This document shows positions 47,374-58,000 of a stretch of DNA of 64,000 nt, in pieces; position 1 is the stretch's first letter, and each line of letters begins with the position of its first letter. The notes beneath the pieces were generated by a model. The model saw nothing but the letters and a program-made list of their open reading frames with translations, was not told the DNA's origin and did not search any database. The stretch is from an uncultured Shewanella sp. (GTDB lineage Bacteria > Pseudomonadota > Gammaproteobacteria > Enterobacterales > Shewanellaceae). A program made the translations under genes and the position numbers. The stretch lies in the NCBI RefSeq assembly GCF_947495455.1, contig NZ_CANLZC010000005.1, forward strand, positions 26,794 to 90,793, in the 5' to 3' direction.

Positions 47374-47712
47374 ATGTCAATTGGAGCTTCAATCAATCCT
47401 CAAGCCATGATGAATACCTTAAGTATTCATACCGAAATGGCGAAAGGTGCAATCAAAATCGCCGCAAACCCTAAAGATCACGGTATTCAAGCCCCTTCAT
47501 TCACTGAAGTCATGAAAGAAAAAGTTGCGGCTATCAACACAGATCAAAACGTGGCATCAAACTTGATGAAAGCCGTCGATTCTGGACAAAGTGATGATTT
47601 AGTGGGCGCCATGGTCGCAAGCCAAAAAGCATCATTGTCTTTTTCAACCATGATCCAAATACGAAATCGCTTAGTTCAGGCCTTTGACGAAGTCATGAAG
47701 ATGCCAGTCTAA
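47374..47712 (+). CDS. fliE: lateral flagellar hook-basal body protein FliE
   Basis: Rod-MS-ring junction protein exported first by the flagellar system. 112 aa; the C-terminal helices (DDLVGAMVASQKASLSFSTMIQIRNRLVQAFDEVMKMPV, in outline) are the FliE signature. Located 42 nt after lafK and 75 nt before fliF, as in other lateral operons. Confidence 0.93.
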   Translation: MSIGASINPQAMMNTLSIHTEMAKGAIKIAANPKDHGIQAPSFTEVMKEKVAAINTDQNVASNLMKAVDSGQSDDLVGAMVASQKASLSFSTMIQIRNRLVQAFDEVMKMPV

Positions 47713-47787
47713 TCCTTAAACTGAATAATTCATTATTGTTTGAAATCAACAATATAAACTGGATTTTATGGAAGGTTTAAAATAACA

Positions 47788-49506
47788 ATGTCAACAACTA
47801 TCGCTCAACCTAGCCCAAACTCGGCCGATGCTAGCCAAAAATCAGAGCTATTGGCCACATGGCTGCAAAAATGGCGTCAATTTAATAGCGGAGATCGTCA
47901 AGTTCTCTTATTGGCTGTATTAGCAACGATTGTTGCCTGCGTCATCGTACTTCTACTGTGGACCGCTAGCCAAGGTTACCGTCCTTTATATGGCCAACAA
48001 GAAACCGTTGAAACATCTCAAATCATTGAAGTACTAGAGGCTGAAGGCATTCCCTACCGTCTTGAAGCCAATACAGGCTTAGTACTCGTACAAGAAGATA
48101 AGCTAGGTAAAGCCAGAATGCTTTTGGCCGCTCGCGGCGTTAAAGCAAAAGTGCCTTCAGGCATGGAGTCTTTAGACAGTTCGGATATTGGTACCAGCCA
48201 ATTTATGGAACAAGCAAAATACCGACACAGCTTAGAAGGGGAATTATCTCGCACTATTATGGCGTTAAAAGCGGTGAGAACCGCAAGAGTTCACTTGGCT
48301 ATTCCCAAACGGACTTTATTTATTCGTCAACAGCCTGAACTTCCCTCTGCATCGGTCATGCTAGACCTTTATGCTGGCAGTAAAATGCAACCTGGACAAA
48401 TTGAATCCATTGCAAACTTAGTATCAGGAAGCGTCACAGGTATGACGCCTGATCGCGTGCAAATTGTTGATCAAGAAGGCAATCACTTAAGCGCTGGCAT
48501 CACATTAAATCAAGACATTACTCAAGCTCGTGATCGTCAGTTACAATACACACAAGAGCTGGAACAAAGCTTGATTAATCGTGCTTCAAGTATGCTGAGC
48601 CCTATTCTAGGTAAAGATAATTTTCAAGTACAAATCTCCGCGTCGGTTAACTTTAATCAAGTGGAAGAAACCAAGGAATCCTTAGATCCTCAAACGGTGA
48701 TCACATCAGAAAATCAAAGTACTAATGAAAGTAATACGGCCATGGAACTGGGTATTCCCGGTGCCTTAAGTAATCAGCCTCCTACCACAGAAGAGACTGA
48801 AAACGCCAATAATCGTCGTAATCTGAAGCAGCAAGAAAGTCGTCAATTTGAAGTGGGCCGCTCAGTTAGACACACTCGCTATCAACAGATGCAGTTAGAA
48901 AACCTGTCTGTATCTGTATTACTCAATAGCCAAGCCGCTGGCGATTCAGGCTGGAGTGATGCTCAGCTAACACAATTAGGCACTATGGTGAAAGATTCCA
49001 TCGGTTACTCAAATGAACGTGGCGATCAATTCAGCATCAGTAGCTTTAACTTTGCCCCCGTTGCCAGCGCGGTATTTGAACCTATGCCTTGGTGGCAAGC
49101 CGAAGGATACCAAGCCTATTTACGTTATTTAATGGGTGGTATTTTAGGCTTAGGACTGATTTTCTTTGTATTACGCCCACTTGTCAGCCACTTAACACGT
49201 ACTGCTGACAACAAGCCCAATGAAACACCAGAGCCATTGCCAACTCCAACTGAATCGCCTTCACCAGTCGCCATCAGCACAAGTGATAAACAACAAGATT
49301 CACAAGCTCTTGCCGATCAGCTAATGGGATTAAGCCAAGCTGCTGCCGATAATGACTGGATTGCAGGGCAAGGCTTGCCAGAACCTGGATCGCCACTGAC
49401 AGTGAAAATGGAACACCTCAGCCTACTTGCCAATGAAGAACCCGCTCGAGTCGCAGAAGTGATTGCCAGCTGGATAGGCGAAAGAGGCAACGAGTCAAAC
49501 AGTTAA
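47788..49506 (+). CDS. fliF: lateral flagellar MS-ring protein FliF
   Basis: Builds the membrane-embedded MS ring, the base of the flagellar rotor. 572 aa with membrane helices at about residues 45-64 and 448-468 and ring-building motifs between them (YRLEANTGLVLVQEDKL, ALKAVRTARVHLAIPK). The C-terminal cytoplasmic tail (WIAGQGLPEPGSPLTVKMEHL) is the FliG-binding part. Full length and intact. Confidence 0.95.
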   Translation: MSTTIAQPSPNSADASQKSELLATWLQKWRQFNSGDRQVLLLAVLATIVACVIVLLLWTASQGYRPLYGQQETVETSQIIEVLEAEGIPYRLEANTGLVLVQEDKLGKARMLLAARGVKAKVPSGMESLDSSDIGTSQFMEQAKYRHSLEGELSRTIMALKAVRTARVHLAIPKRTLFIRQQPELPSASVMLDLYAGSKMQPGQIESIANLVSGSVTGMTPDRVQIVDQEGNHLSAGITLNQDITQARDRQLQYTQELEQSLINRASSMLSPILGKDNFQVQISASVNFNQVEETKESLDPQTVITSENQSTNESNTAMELGIPGALSNQPPTTEETENANNRRNLKQQESRQFEVGRSVRHTRYQQMQLENLSVSVLLNSQAAGDSGWSDAQLTQLGTMVKDSIGYSNERGDQFSISSFNFAPVASAVFEPMPWWQAEGYQAYLRYLMGGILGLGLIFFVLRPLVSHLTRTADNKPNETPEPLPTPTESPSPVAISTSDKQQDSQALADQLMGLSQAAADNDWIAGQGLPEPGSPLTVKMEHLSLLANEEPARVAEVIASWIGERGNESNS

Positions 49507-49644
49507 TGATTGAAGGTTAATCTCAACTTTGACAATAAATAACTGCGCTATTGCTCTTTACATTTAGCGAATAAAAAATACAAGAGTGATAGCGCCAAAA
49601 AATAGGTGGCGAAATCAGTGAATAAAAACGAACTTGGAATAAAA

Positions 49645-50631
49645 ATGGATAACCATGAACAAGCAGCCATGTTGCTGCTCAGCATGGGAGAAAAAGGCGC
49701 ATCTCAAGTGATGGCGCATTTAGATAGAACCGATGTACAGCACTTAAGTCATAAAATGGCTCGCCTATCCAGTATTACTCAACAAGAAGCAGAGGCGGTC
49801 CTTGGACGTTTCTTTAGAAAATATCAAGAACAATCCGGTATTGCTAAAGCCTCTCGCTCATACTTACAAAAAACCTTAGATCTCGCGCTCGGGGATCGTG
49901 TGGCAAAAAGTTTAATCGATAGCATCTATGGGGATGAGATAAAAACGCTAGTCAAACGACTAGAATGGGTTGATCCACAATTATTAGCCCGTGAAATTAC
50001 CCATGAGCATAGCCAGCTTCAAGCCGTGTTACTCGGCCTACTTCCAGCAGAAAGTGCCGCTCAAGTCCTTCAAAGTCTTCCGGTTGCTGGCCATGATGAA
50101 GTGCTTATTCGTATCGCCCAATTGGGCGAATTAGATCGTGATGTCGTAGAAGAACTGCGTCAGCTCGTTGAACGTTGCATGCTTATCGCCATGGAAAAAA
50201 GTCACACACAAATTGCTGGTATTCGCCAAGTCGCAGATATTTTAAATCGCTTTGATGGCGATCGCGAACAATTAATGGAAATGCTCAAACTCCATGACAC
50301 GCAATTGGCCACCAATGTTGCCGATAATATGTTTGACTTCATTATCCTTGGACGTCAAAAACCTGAGACCTTACAAGAAATCATGGCCATAGTGCCACCA
50401 GAAATGTTGGCCCTCGCCCTTAAAGGCATCGAACCTTCATTGAAAAATACCCTACTCGATGCCCTACCTAAACGTATGTCTTCAGCCATTGAAACCCAAA
50501 TTGATGCCATAGGTGCAGTGCCATTAAGTCAAGCGACAGCGGCTCGCAAAGAAATCATGGAACTGGCTAAACAAATGATGGATGACGGTGATATAGAACT
50601 GCAACTCTTTGAAGAACAGGTGGTTGAATAA
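49645..50631 (+). CDS. fliG: lateral flagellar switch protein FliG
   Basis: Rotor protein that contacts the stator. 328 aa from the ATG at 49645, close to E. coli (331 aa). N-terminal EQAAMLLLSMGEKGASQVMAHL and three armadillo-like FliG domains are visible; the charged torque helix lies near the C-terminus. A GTG start at 49606 would add 13 residues and cannot be excluded. Its stop shares one base with the fliH start. Confidence 0.93.
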   Translation: MDNHEQAAMLLLSMGEKGASQVMAHLDRTDVQHLSHKMARLSSITQQEAEAVLGRFFRKYQEQSGIAKASRSYLQKTLDLALGDRVAKSLIDSIYGDEIKTLVKRLEWVDPQLLAREITHEHSQLQAVLLGLLPAESAAQVLQSLPVAGHDEVLIRIAQLGELDRDVVEELRQLVERCMLIAMEKSHTQIAGIRQVADILNRFDGDREQLMEMLKLHDTQLATNVADNMFDFIILGRQKPETLQEIMAIVPPEMLALALKGIEPSLKNTLLDALPKRMSSAIETQIDAIGAVPLSQATAARKEIMELAKQMMDDGDIELQLFEEQVVE

Positions 50632-51377
50632 TGTCTTTTAAAAACAACCAACTCGACCCACGCTGGCGTTTAAAAGGCGAATTGGCCCGCCGCCATCGTT
50701 TTGCACCATTAATCCCTCTCAATAACGGTGAAGAAAACACACCGGGTTGGGAAGATTATCAGCAAGCCTTTGACAAAGGCTATGATGAAGGCGTGCAAAA
50801 AGGTCACGAAGCAGGATTTGAGTCAGGCTCTGAAGAAGGTCGTCAATCCGGCCATGCCATTGGCTTTAATCAAGGTCGCATCGAAGGACAACTCAAAGGA
50901 AAAGAAGCAGTTGACTCTCAACTTAATGATTTAATTGCACCTTTAGGTGCATTAAAATCATTACTTGAAGAAGGCCATACCCAACAAATTAACCAACAAC
51001 AAAACTTGATTTTAGACTTGGTTCGCCGCGTAGCCCAACAAGTGATCCGTTGCGAACTGACATTGCAGCCACAACAAATCCTCTCACTCATAGAAGAGAC
51101 CTTAGCGGCACTGCCGGATCGTCAATCTGAAGTGAAAATACATTTAGAACCTAGCGCCGTTGAAAAACTCAAAGAGCTCGCCGCCGATAAAGTCAAAGAT
51201 TGGGTATTAATTGCCGATCCGACTATCAGTGCCGGCGGCTGTCGAATCGTCAGTGATAAATCCGATGCGGATGCCTCCATAGAAACCAGACTCAATGCCT
51301 GTATGACCCAAGTGGAAGCGAAACTACAACAAGTGGATTTACAAGCCGAAACAGACGAGGAAGCCAGTGAAGCCTAA
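50631..51377 (+). CDS. fliH: lateral flagellar export regulator FliH
   Basis: Regulates the FliI ATPase and links it to the C-ring. 248 aa with a glycine-repeat-rich helix (AFDKGYDEGVQKGHEAGFES, then GSEEGRQSGHAIGF), the GxxxG pattern typical of FliH. The C-terminal domain resembles the ATP synthase stator subunits. Starts on the last base of fliG and overlaps fliI by 11 nt. Confidence 0.92.
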   Translation: MSFKNNQLDPRWRLKGELARRHRFAPLIPLNNGEENTPGWEDYQQAFDKGYDEGVQKGHEAGFESGSEEGRQSGHAIGFNQGRIEGQLKGKEAVDSQLNDLIAPLGALKSLLEEGHTQQINQQQNLILDLVRRVAQQVIRCELTLQPQQILSLIEETLAALPDRQSEVKIHLEPSAVEKLKELAADKVKDWVLIADPTISAGGCRIVSDKSDADASIETRLNACMTQVEAKLQQVDLQAETDEEASEA

Positions 51378-52683
51378 TCTCAATGCTCAAGATTGGCCAA
51401 CGGTGCCTGTGGCACAAGTTTATGGCCGACTCACTCGAGTCAATGGCTTATTACTTGAAGCCATAGGTTGTCAACTCGGCACAGGGGATCGCTGCCATAT
51501 TGAGTCTAGAGACGGACAGTTCATTGAAGCTGAAGTTGTTGGATTTCATAAAGACACCTTATGCTTAATGCCCATCGAGCATACCACAGGCCTCATGCCG
51601 GGCGCTCGCGTCATTCCACTGCAACAGGGTTGTCAAATTCCTGTGGGCAGTGGATTGCTTGGCCGTGTTATCGATGGTCTAGGCCAACCTTTAGATGGGC
51701 TAGGATCACTTGAAAATGTGACTCATGTGCCATTAAGGCATCAAATCAGTAACCCGTTATTGCGTAAGCCTATTCGTGAGCCTTTAGATGTGGGCATTCG
51801 AGCCATTAATGCATTATTGCCTGTGGGCCGTGGTCAACGACTCGGTTTATTTGCGGGCTCAGGTGTCGGTAAAAGTGTCCTGTTAGCCATGATGACTCGC
51901 TTTACCGAAGCCGATGTGATTGTGGTTGGACTCATTGGTGAACGAGGCCGTGAAGTCCGTGAATTTATCGAAGAAGCCTTAGGCGAAGAAGGCCGTAAAC
52001 GAGCTGTTGTTATCGCCGCTCCTGCCGATACCACTCCTTTGATGCGCCTTCGTGCCATGCGGCTTTGCCATCATATTGCCACGGGTTTTCGTGATCAAGG
52101 AAAGCAAGTGCTGTTATTAGTAGATTCACTCACACGTTACGCCCAAGCACAACGAGAAATCGCCTTAAGTTTAGGTGAGCCTCCCGCCACTAAAGGCTAT
52201 CCGCCTTCCGCTTTTGCACAGCTTCCAAGCTTGGTTGAAATGGCGGGTAATGGTCAACACCCCACCGGTACCTTAACGGCATTTTACACTGTGCTCACTG
52301 AAGGAGACGATCAGCAAGATCCTGTCGCTGATTCTGCCAGAGCCATTTTAGATGGACACATAGTACTCAGTCGCAAGCTTGCCGAAAAAGGCCATTTCCC
52401 CGCTATTGATATTGGTGCATCGGTCAGTCGCTTGGCGACACAAATCGCCAGTAAAGAAAGCCTAACTCAAGGTCAACGCTTTAGGCATTTAAATGGCCGC
52501 TTCAATGAAGTCAAAGAACTGTTACCACTAGGAGGCTACCAAGCTGGACAAGATCCTGAAATGGATCTGGCCGTACAAGCCGCGCCTAATATGGCGGCAT
52601 TCCTGCGCCAAGATAGCGAGCAAAAAGCCAGTCGCAGTGAAAGCCTAGAAGCATTAAAAACACTGGCAGAAAGTCTAGGCTGA
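51367..52683 (+). CDS. fliI: lateral flagellar export ATPase FliI
   Basis: Hexameric ATPase that energises flagellar protein export. 438 aa with Walker A GSGVGKS (about residues 164-170), Walker B VLLLVDSL and GERGREVREF typical of F1-beta-like ATPases. GTG start at 51367, inside fliH. Full length (E. coli 457 aa). No irregularities. Confidence 0.95.
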   Translation: MKPNLNAQDWPTVPVAQVYGRLTRVNGLLLEAIGCQLGTGDRCHIESRDGQFIEAEVVGFHKDTLCLMPIEHTTGLMPGARVIPLQQGCQIPVGSGLLGRVIDGLGQPLDGLGSLENVTHVPLRHQISNPLLRKPIREPLDVGIRAINALLPVGRGQRLGLFAGSGVGKSVLLAMMTRFTEADVIVVGLIGERGREVREFIEEALGEEGRKRAVVIAAPADTTPLMRLRAMRLCHHIATGFRDQGKQVLLLVDSLTRYAQAQREIALSLGEPPATKGYPPSAFAQLPSLVEMAGNGQHPTGTLTAFYTVLTEGDDQQDPVADSARAILDGHIVLSRKLAEKGHFPAIDIGASVSRLATQIASKESLTQGQRFRHLNGRFNEVKELLPLGGYQAGQDPEMDLAVQAAPNMAAFLRQDSEQKASRSESLEALKTLAESLG

Positions 52684-52789
52684 ATACGCGAACAAACACA
52701 AAATTAAGGTTTATTTTGCTTCGACACATTCATCATTAAGTTGAATGTGCCGAAAGATTAATAATCAGTCAGCAATGAAGGAGTCGATT

Positions 52790-53218
52790 ATGCAAGCCCA
52801 GTTCAGACCGTTACATACCTTGTGCGAACAAGAAGAAAAGAAATTGAGTCAACTCGGCCAGCAGCGCACTGAAACCCAGCAACGCATAGCTCATATTCAA
52901 CAGCAAAAAGACATTATCGCCCAAATGCAGTCGCAATACAGCCAATACCCAAGCCAAGCAGCAAACCCATTATTATTGCAAAATACTGCCAATATGGCGC
53001 AAGTGTTGGCACCAATGCAAAAAAAATTAACCCGTCAAAAAATATTACTGACCCAAGAACATCAACGCATCGATGGCATGTGGCGCAAACAGCTCGGTCG
53101 CCAGCAAGGCATAAAATGGCTATACCAAAAGAAGCAAGTCGAACACCAAACTTATCTTGATAAACAAGAACAAAAGCAACTGGATGATCTAGCGGGACGT
53201 TACGCGGCAGCTTATTAA
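52790..53218 (+). CDS. fliJ: lateral flagellar export chaperone FliJ
   Basis: Coiled-coil component of the export ATPase complex. 142 aa, almost entirely helical with heptad-like patterns (LCEQEEKKLSQLGQQRTETQ, then QRIAHIQQQKDII). The ATG at 52790 has AAGGAG 6 nt upstream; the frame from 52745 is not preferred. Last gene of the plus-strand operon; the next gene is on the other strand 22 nt away with no visible terminator. Confidence 0.9.
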   Translation: MQAQFRPLHTLCEQEEKKLSQLGQQRTETQQRIAHIQQQKDIIAQMQSQYSQYPSQAANPLLLQNTANMAQVLAPMQKKLTRQKILLTQEHQRIDGMWRKQLGRQQGIKWLYQKKQVEHQTYLDKQEQKQLDDLAGRYAAAY

Positions 53219-53240
53219 AGGCCGCTTGAGTATTTTCATG

Positions 53241-54851
53241 TCAATCACTGCTAGTCGCTACGACTTCTTCAGTATCGGCAATATCTGGCTGATAAATAAA
53301 GTAAACAGTACCGTACTGACTGTCTCTATAATTGGTCTCATAATAGCCATCATCTTCACCCCAAGTGGAATCACTTGTTGTGCTCGTCACAAAGCTACCA
53401 CCACCACCACCGCCACCTCTATGATGCCCGGCTCCTCCCCCTCCGGCGCCGCCGCCGCCAGCGCCGCCATCATTTGTATCTGCATTTCCGCTCCCACCTT
53501 CACCAGAAGTTCCAAAAGCATTATAAACAGTCGCAGCAAGCACATTTTCCCAGGCACTGACAGCATCATCGTCACTATAGCCACCTAATCCTCCTGCGCC
53601 ACTCTGACCATCCTCTGAATCCTCATGTCCGCTTCCACCGGGCATATAAGATGATGTGTCTGTTACCAAAATATCGGCGCAATCCCCGTCACTATTGTCT
53701 ATAGGATTATCAGACCCACCTCCATGCCCTTTATACTGATTAGCATCCGTTTCCTCATTCCCATCCTCACCTTTAGCAAAAATGCAATAGTTTTGACGAC
53801 TGGTTACCAACGCACCATCACCGCCATTATTGCCTCCAAAACTGGAGGATGCATTTCCACCTCCGCCTCCGCCTCCGGAAATAGCAAGAATACTCTTAGT
53901 CTGTGCATCTGTTAACTCATCAGCAGTATTTAGATCGGCTCTTGAAACTATGCTTGATGCCCCTAAATATCCCAACATAAAATACAAGGGATCATTATCA
54001 CCTAAGCCGAGTTGACTTCGACTCGTATGCAATTGAGCAATGCCCGCATTGCCTTTATCACCGCCATCACTTCTTGCCGGTATGCCAATAATGGTAAATT
54101 GATGATTCGAACCATCTCGCCCCGCGGCACCAATAGCACGGATCAAGAGTTCTGAGTCTTCATCCACATAGGCATTATTTCGCGTATCCTCATCATAGGT
54201 GATATCAGGATCCGTTATGGCCGCATTAACATAACCCTCCAAATCACTTAAATTAATAGAATTAGTGTTATTACAATATGTTGAGAAAGACAGGAAGCAT
54301 ATATATTTATCTGGATCATATTTATAGAGGCCACAATAGACATCACAACCGGCACCGCTATCATCATCTGAGGCAATACTGCCTCCCGTCAGATCCGTAG
54401 AGCTGGATATCGACGCATCATCACGAGCAGACGCTAGAGATTGCGTCGTATTAAGTGCAGTGCTGGAACCAGAATGACTCTGAATATTTTCTGTCACTAA
54501 CTCCATTTCCACAGAGTAGTTGCCCTTAGGAAAAGGTTGCAAAAAAGCATGCAAATGATCCGGCTTTGACACAGTATTCACGGTTTCTCCCGTATCAAGG
54601 TTGGTCATAACATACCTTGCCTCCGTCACCGACTCTAACGCGTTGACATAGGAATCACGACCATGTATTTGATAAACCCCTGTAACCAGAGACTCTTCAA
54701 CACTCAAAATGGCGTAAGAGGGTTCATCAGAATCCGCTGAAAAGCCAGAGTTATTTGAATCACAACCCAATAAGAAAATAAAAGACAAGATGAATACGAA
54801 TATTCGCTGAGTTGAAAATAGCATTGTCAAATGAGTTACTCCCTGCTCCAT
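53241..54851 (-). CDS. glycine-rich lipoprotein, unknown function
   Basis: A 536-aa exported protein. A lipoprotein signal ends FLLGC (Cys at about residue 30 of the long form, 21 if translation starts at 54824). The N-terminal part (about 30-190) may be a small beta-domain. The C-terminal half is extremely glycine-rich (runs such as GGAGGGGAGGGGAGHH and GGGGGGGSFV) and resembles the glycine-rich regions of secreted adhesion or receptor ectodomains. The ATG at 54851 has GAGGG upstream, but the shorter start gives a better signal peptide. Not flagellar by sequence. Confidence 0.7.
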   Translation of the reverse strand: MEQGVTHLTMLFSTQRIFVFILSFIFLLGCDSNNSGFSADSDEPSYAILSVEESLVTGVYQIHGRDSYVNALESVTEARYVMTNLDTGETVNTVSKPDHLHAFLQPFPKGNYSVEMELVTENIQSHSGSSTALNTTQSLASARDDASISSSTDLTGGSIASDDDSGAGCDVYCGLYKYDPDKYICFLSFSTYCNNTNSINLSDLEGYVNAAITDPDITYDEDTRNNAYVDEDSELLIRAIGAAGRDGSNHQFTIIGIPARSDGGDKGNAGIAQLHTSRSQLGLGDNDPLYFMLGYLGASSIVSRADLNTADELTDAQTKSILAISGGGGGGGNASSSFGGNNGGDGALVTSRQNYCIFAKGEDGNEETDANQYKGHGGGSDNPIDNSDGDCADILVTDTSSYMPGGSGHEDSEDGQSGAGGLGGYSDDDAVSAWENVLAATVYNAFGTSGEGGSGNADTNDGGAGGGGAGGGGAGHHRGGGGGGGSFVTSTTSDSTWGEDDGYYETNYRDSQYGTVYFIYQPDIADTEEVVATSSD

Positions 54852-54972
54852 GACACATCCCTCTTCCTTATTTGATAAATGACACTATTCACCAAAACAC
54901 GTGCTCCTCGACAATTTAAAATTAGTCGTGTTGAATACAAAAAGCCAGAAGTAAGAATCAATTGATAAATAA

Positions 54973-55003
54973 AAACGGCGCTTATTATTGGCGCCGTTTT
55001 TTA
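54973..55003. terminator. bidirectional terminator
   Basis: Perfect 9-bp stem AAACGGCGC / GCGCCGTTT with a 9-nt loop, T tracts on both strands. Ends the RND efflux operon on the minus strand. Confidence 0.85.
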
Positions 55004-55028
55004 TAAAATGATCATCACCTCGATAAGC

Positions 55029-58000
55029 CTAATTAACTCCAACTAATGCGCCTTCATCTCCCAAACTCTCCTTATGCTTGTCGGCCTTAACCGCAAACAC
55101 AGGTAAGGACAATAAGGCAGACATAAAGCTTAAGGTAAAGAGTGCGCTAAATGTCATACCACCCACAATCACTCCCGCAAGGCCTCGGTAAATTTCAGCG
55201 CCATCCCCTGGGGTTAGCATTAAAGGCAACATGCCAAAAATACTGGTGCCCGTACTCATGAAAATAGGCCGCATTCGCGTACTCACAGCGCGGTAAATCG
55301 ACTCTTGCTGCATGAGCCCTGCTTCCATGCCCACCTTAAATTCACTGATCAATAAAATAGCATTATTAATCACTAACCCCATTAAAATAATAAAACCTAT
55401 CATAGTGATCACATCTAAATTTTGTGGCATAAATACGTTAATTAAATTCAAACTTAACATGCCTCCCGCAAGCGCTAGCGGCATAGATAACATGACGGCT
55501 GTTGCAAATAACCAAGAAGCCAGCGCAATGCGCATCAATAAAAACAGCACTAATAATGACACTAAAAATGTCAATAAAAACTCAGATAAAAAGCTGTCTA
55601 ACTCCCCTGCTTGTCCTTGATAAGCCACGTATAAGCCATCAGGTCCTTGCTCTTTTATATATTTAGACACAATGGCTTTAACTTGTTCAACAAAGGGCCC
55701 CATAGGTTGACCATTAGGCGGCACCACGCCCAGTGAAATACTCATTTCATTGTCGGCCCTAAAAATCGCGCTGGGCGCCAACACCATGTTACTGTCGACT
55801 AAATCTCGCAAGGGTATTAAGCCATGATCTGGGATCATCAATTCTGTTTCAAGCAACTGCTCAATATGACTCACCTTCTGCCCTTTAAAGTAAAAAGGAA
55901 AGCTGTCATTGCCAGCCGAAAAACGCCCTAAATATTCTCCATCAGTTAAGGCCACTAAATATTGGTTTAATTCCGCTCTTGATAAACCTAAATAAGCCAG
56001 TTTATCCGCCTTAGGCGTAAACTCTATTTGGGTGGCATTGTTAGAAAGTGCTACGGTTTCCAGCACCTGACTACCTGCTATTTGCGCTTTGATGATATCT
56101 TTTAAATCTTGCCCAACTTTTTGCAACTCACTCAAACTCAATCCTTTAAAGTCGACTCGACTGCGATCGCCACCTTGAATCGCTCCCCCCAATAAATTGC
56201 CTTGCCTGACATACAAATCGGTATCAGGAAGGTCTTGCAAAATATGCGTTTTAAGCCAATGTTCAAATGCAGTGTAATCCTCTCCCACCTCAGGTTTCAG
56301 GTTCAAGTAGCAATAACTCGGGTTACAACTCAGCACATATTGACTCCATGTCGGCGCATCAGGATTAGCTTTCTCTTTAACAAAGCGCGCCTCTATCACC
56401 TTACCAATCTGCTCTGTTGCCGCCTCTTGAGATAAAGGCTCTTTAAAATCAACATACGCTATCACATTGTCGGCTTTTGGATTGGGCAACAAATCAATCG
56501 CAGGCATAACCCACCACATGAGTAGTGATGTCCCCACAATCCCAAATCCTACCCAAATCTTAGCTTGCAGGGGTGAACGAGATGGCTGAGTGAACCGCTG
56601 AGGCCATTGATTAGCGGAGGATAACGGCTTGCTTTTAGCCTGTTGAGCTTGTTCAGAGAGTATCCGTCGCCCTAATGCCGGTAAGAGTATCAGCGCCACA
56701 AGTATGGAGGCCACTAAAGCGGTGGAAATGGTATAGGCTAAATCTTCAAACATTTGGCTAATACTGGATTGCATCAATATAATCGGTACAAAAATGACAA
56801 TACTGGATAGCGTTGAGGAGATTAGCGCGCCACGCACTTGTTTAACACCTTGATACAAACTCGCCGTTAAACGTATCCCTTGAGACCTTAACCTTTGAAT
56901 GTTTTCCATGACGATAATTGAAGCATCTAGCAATAATCCAACCGACAATGCCATACCCGCCATAGAAATCACATTTAAACTACGTCCTCCTAAATACATG
57001 CCTAAAATAACTAAAGATAAACACACAGGAATACTAATAAAAATCAAAAATACGACTTTGAGATCACGTATAAACAAATATAAAAACAAGCAAGCCAATA
57101 ACACACCAATCAAGATATTAGTGTAAACAAGGCTCAGTGCATGCTTAATCGGTTTTGACGAATTACTCCTAAAAGACAATTTCATGCCCAGATCAGCCAA
57201 GACTCCTTGGTTCAGCTCTGTCATGACCACACTCAGCTCATCGGTAATATCCAGCGCATTGGTATTTTTATCCGGTTGAAAACTGAAATACATGGCTGGA
57301 TGCCCTTCAAAACTGGAATAATCCCAATCAGTGACAAAACGTTTATGGATCTGAGCAATTTCCCCTAAACGAATAATGCGTTCACCTCGAACAGCCACAG
57401 GCAATTGCGTTAATTCAGCTAAGGCCATTTGTCCTTTGAAATGTAAATCATAAGCCTTAGAACCCAATTTCATTTTATCGCCAGAGCGATCAATTAAATC
57501 ATGCAGTTTCTCTGTCACATCATCAATAGACAGTGAAAAGTGCGCCAAGGCTTGAGGATTAAATTCAATATCCATTCGCTGCGCCAATGGACTGTAACTC
57601 ATATTGATATTCGCAATGCCTGACACATCACTTAATACAGACGCAATATGCTTACGATAGACTCGGCGAAAATCATTCGGCGTCATCTCTTCTAATTCAG
57701 AATACAAATACATGGATGCAACAGTGCTCCCCGCACCGTTACTGTAATCAAATATCAATGGCTTAGCCACCTGCTCCGGCCAATCTGGAATTTGATTAAT
57801 GCGTGCCATCACATCCATATAGGCTTTTTCCATATCCGTTTCAGGAGAAAAAAACAAACGTGTCCAAGTTTCTCCATTGCCAATATGGGTTTGCGAGTGC
57901 TTTAACTGACCTATACTGGCCAGTTGCCTCTCCAAAGGCGTAATCAATACTTGCTCTATTTCGGTAGCGGTTTTTCCTTGCCAATTAATTAACATGGCAA

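Noticed and set aside
53226..53588. Plus-strand frames rich in serine and alanine within the lipoprotein gene
   Set aside because: Antisense of the glycine-codon-rich region; no ribosome site or family.
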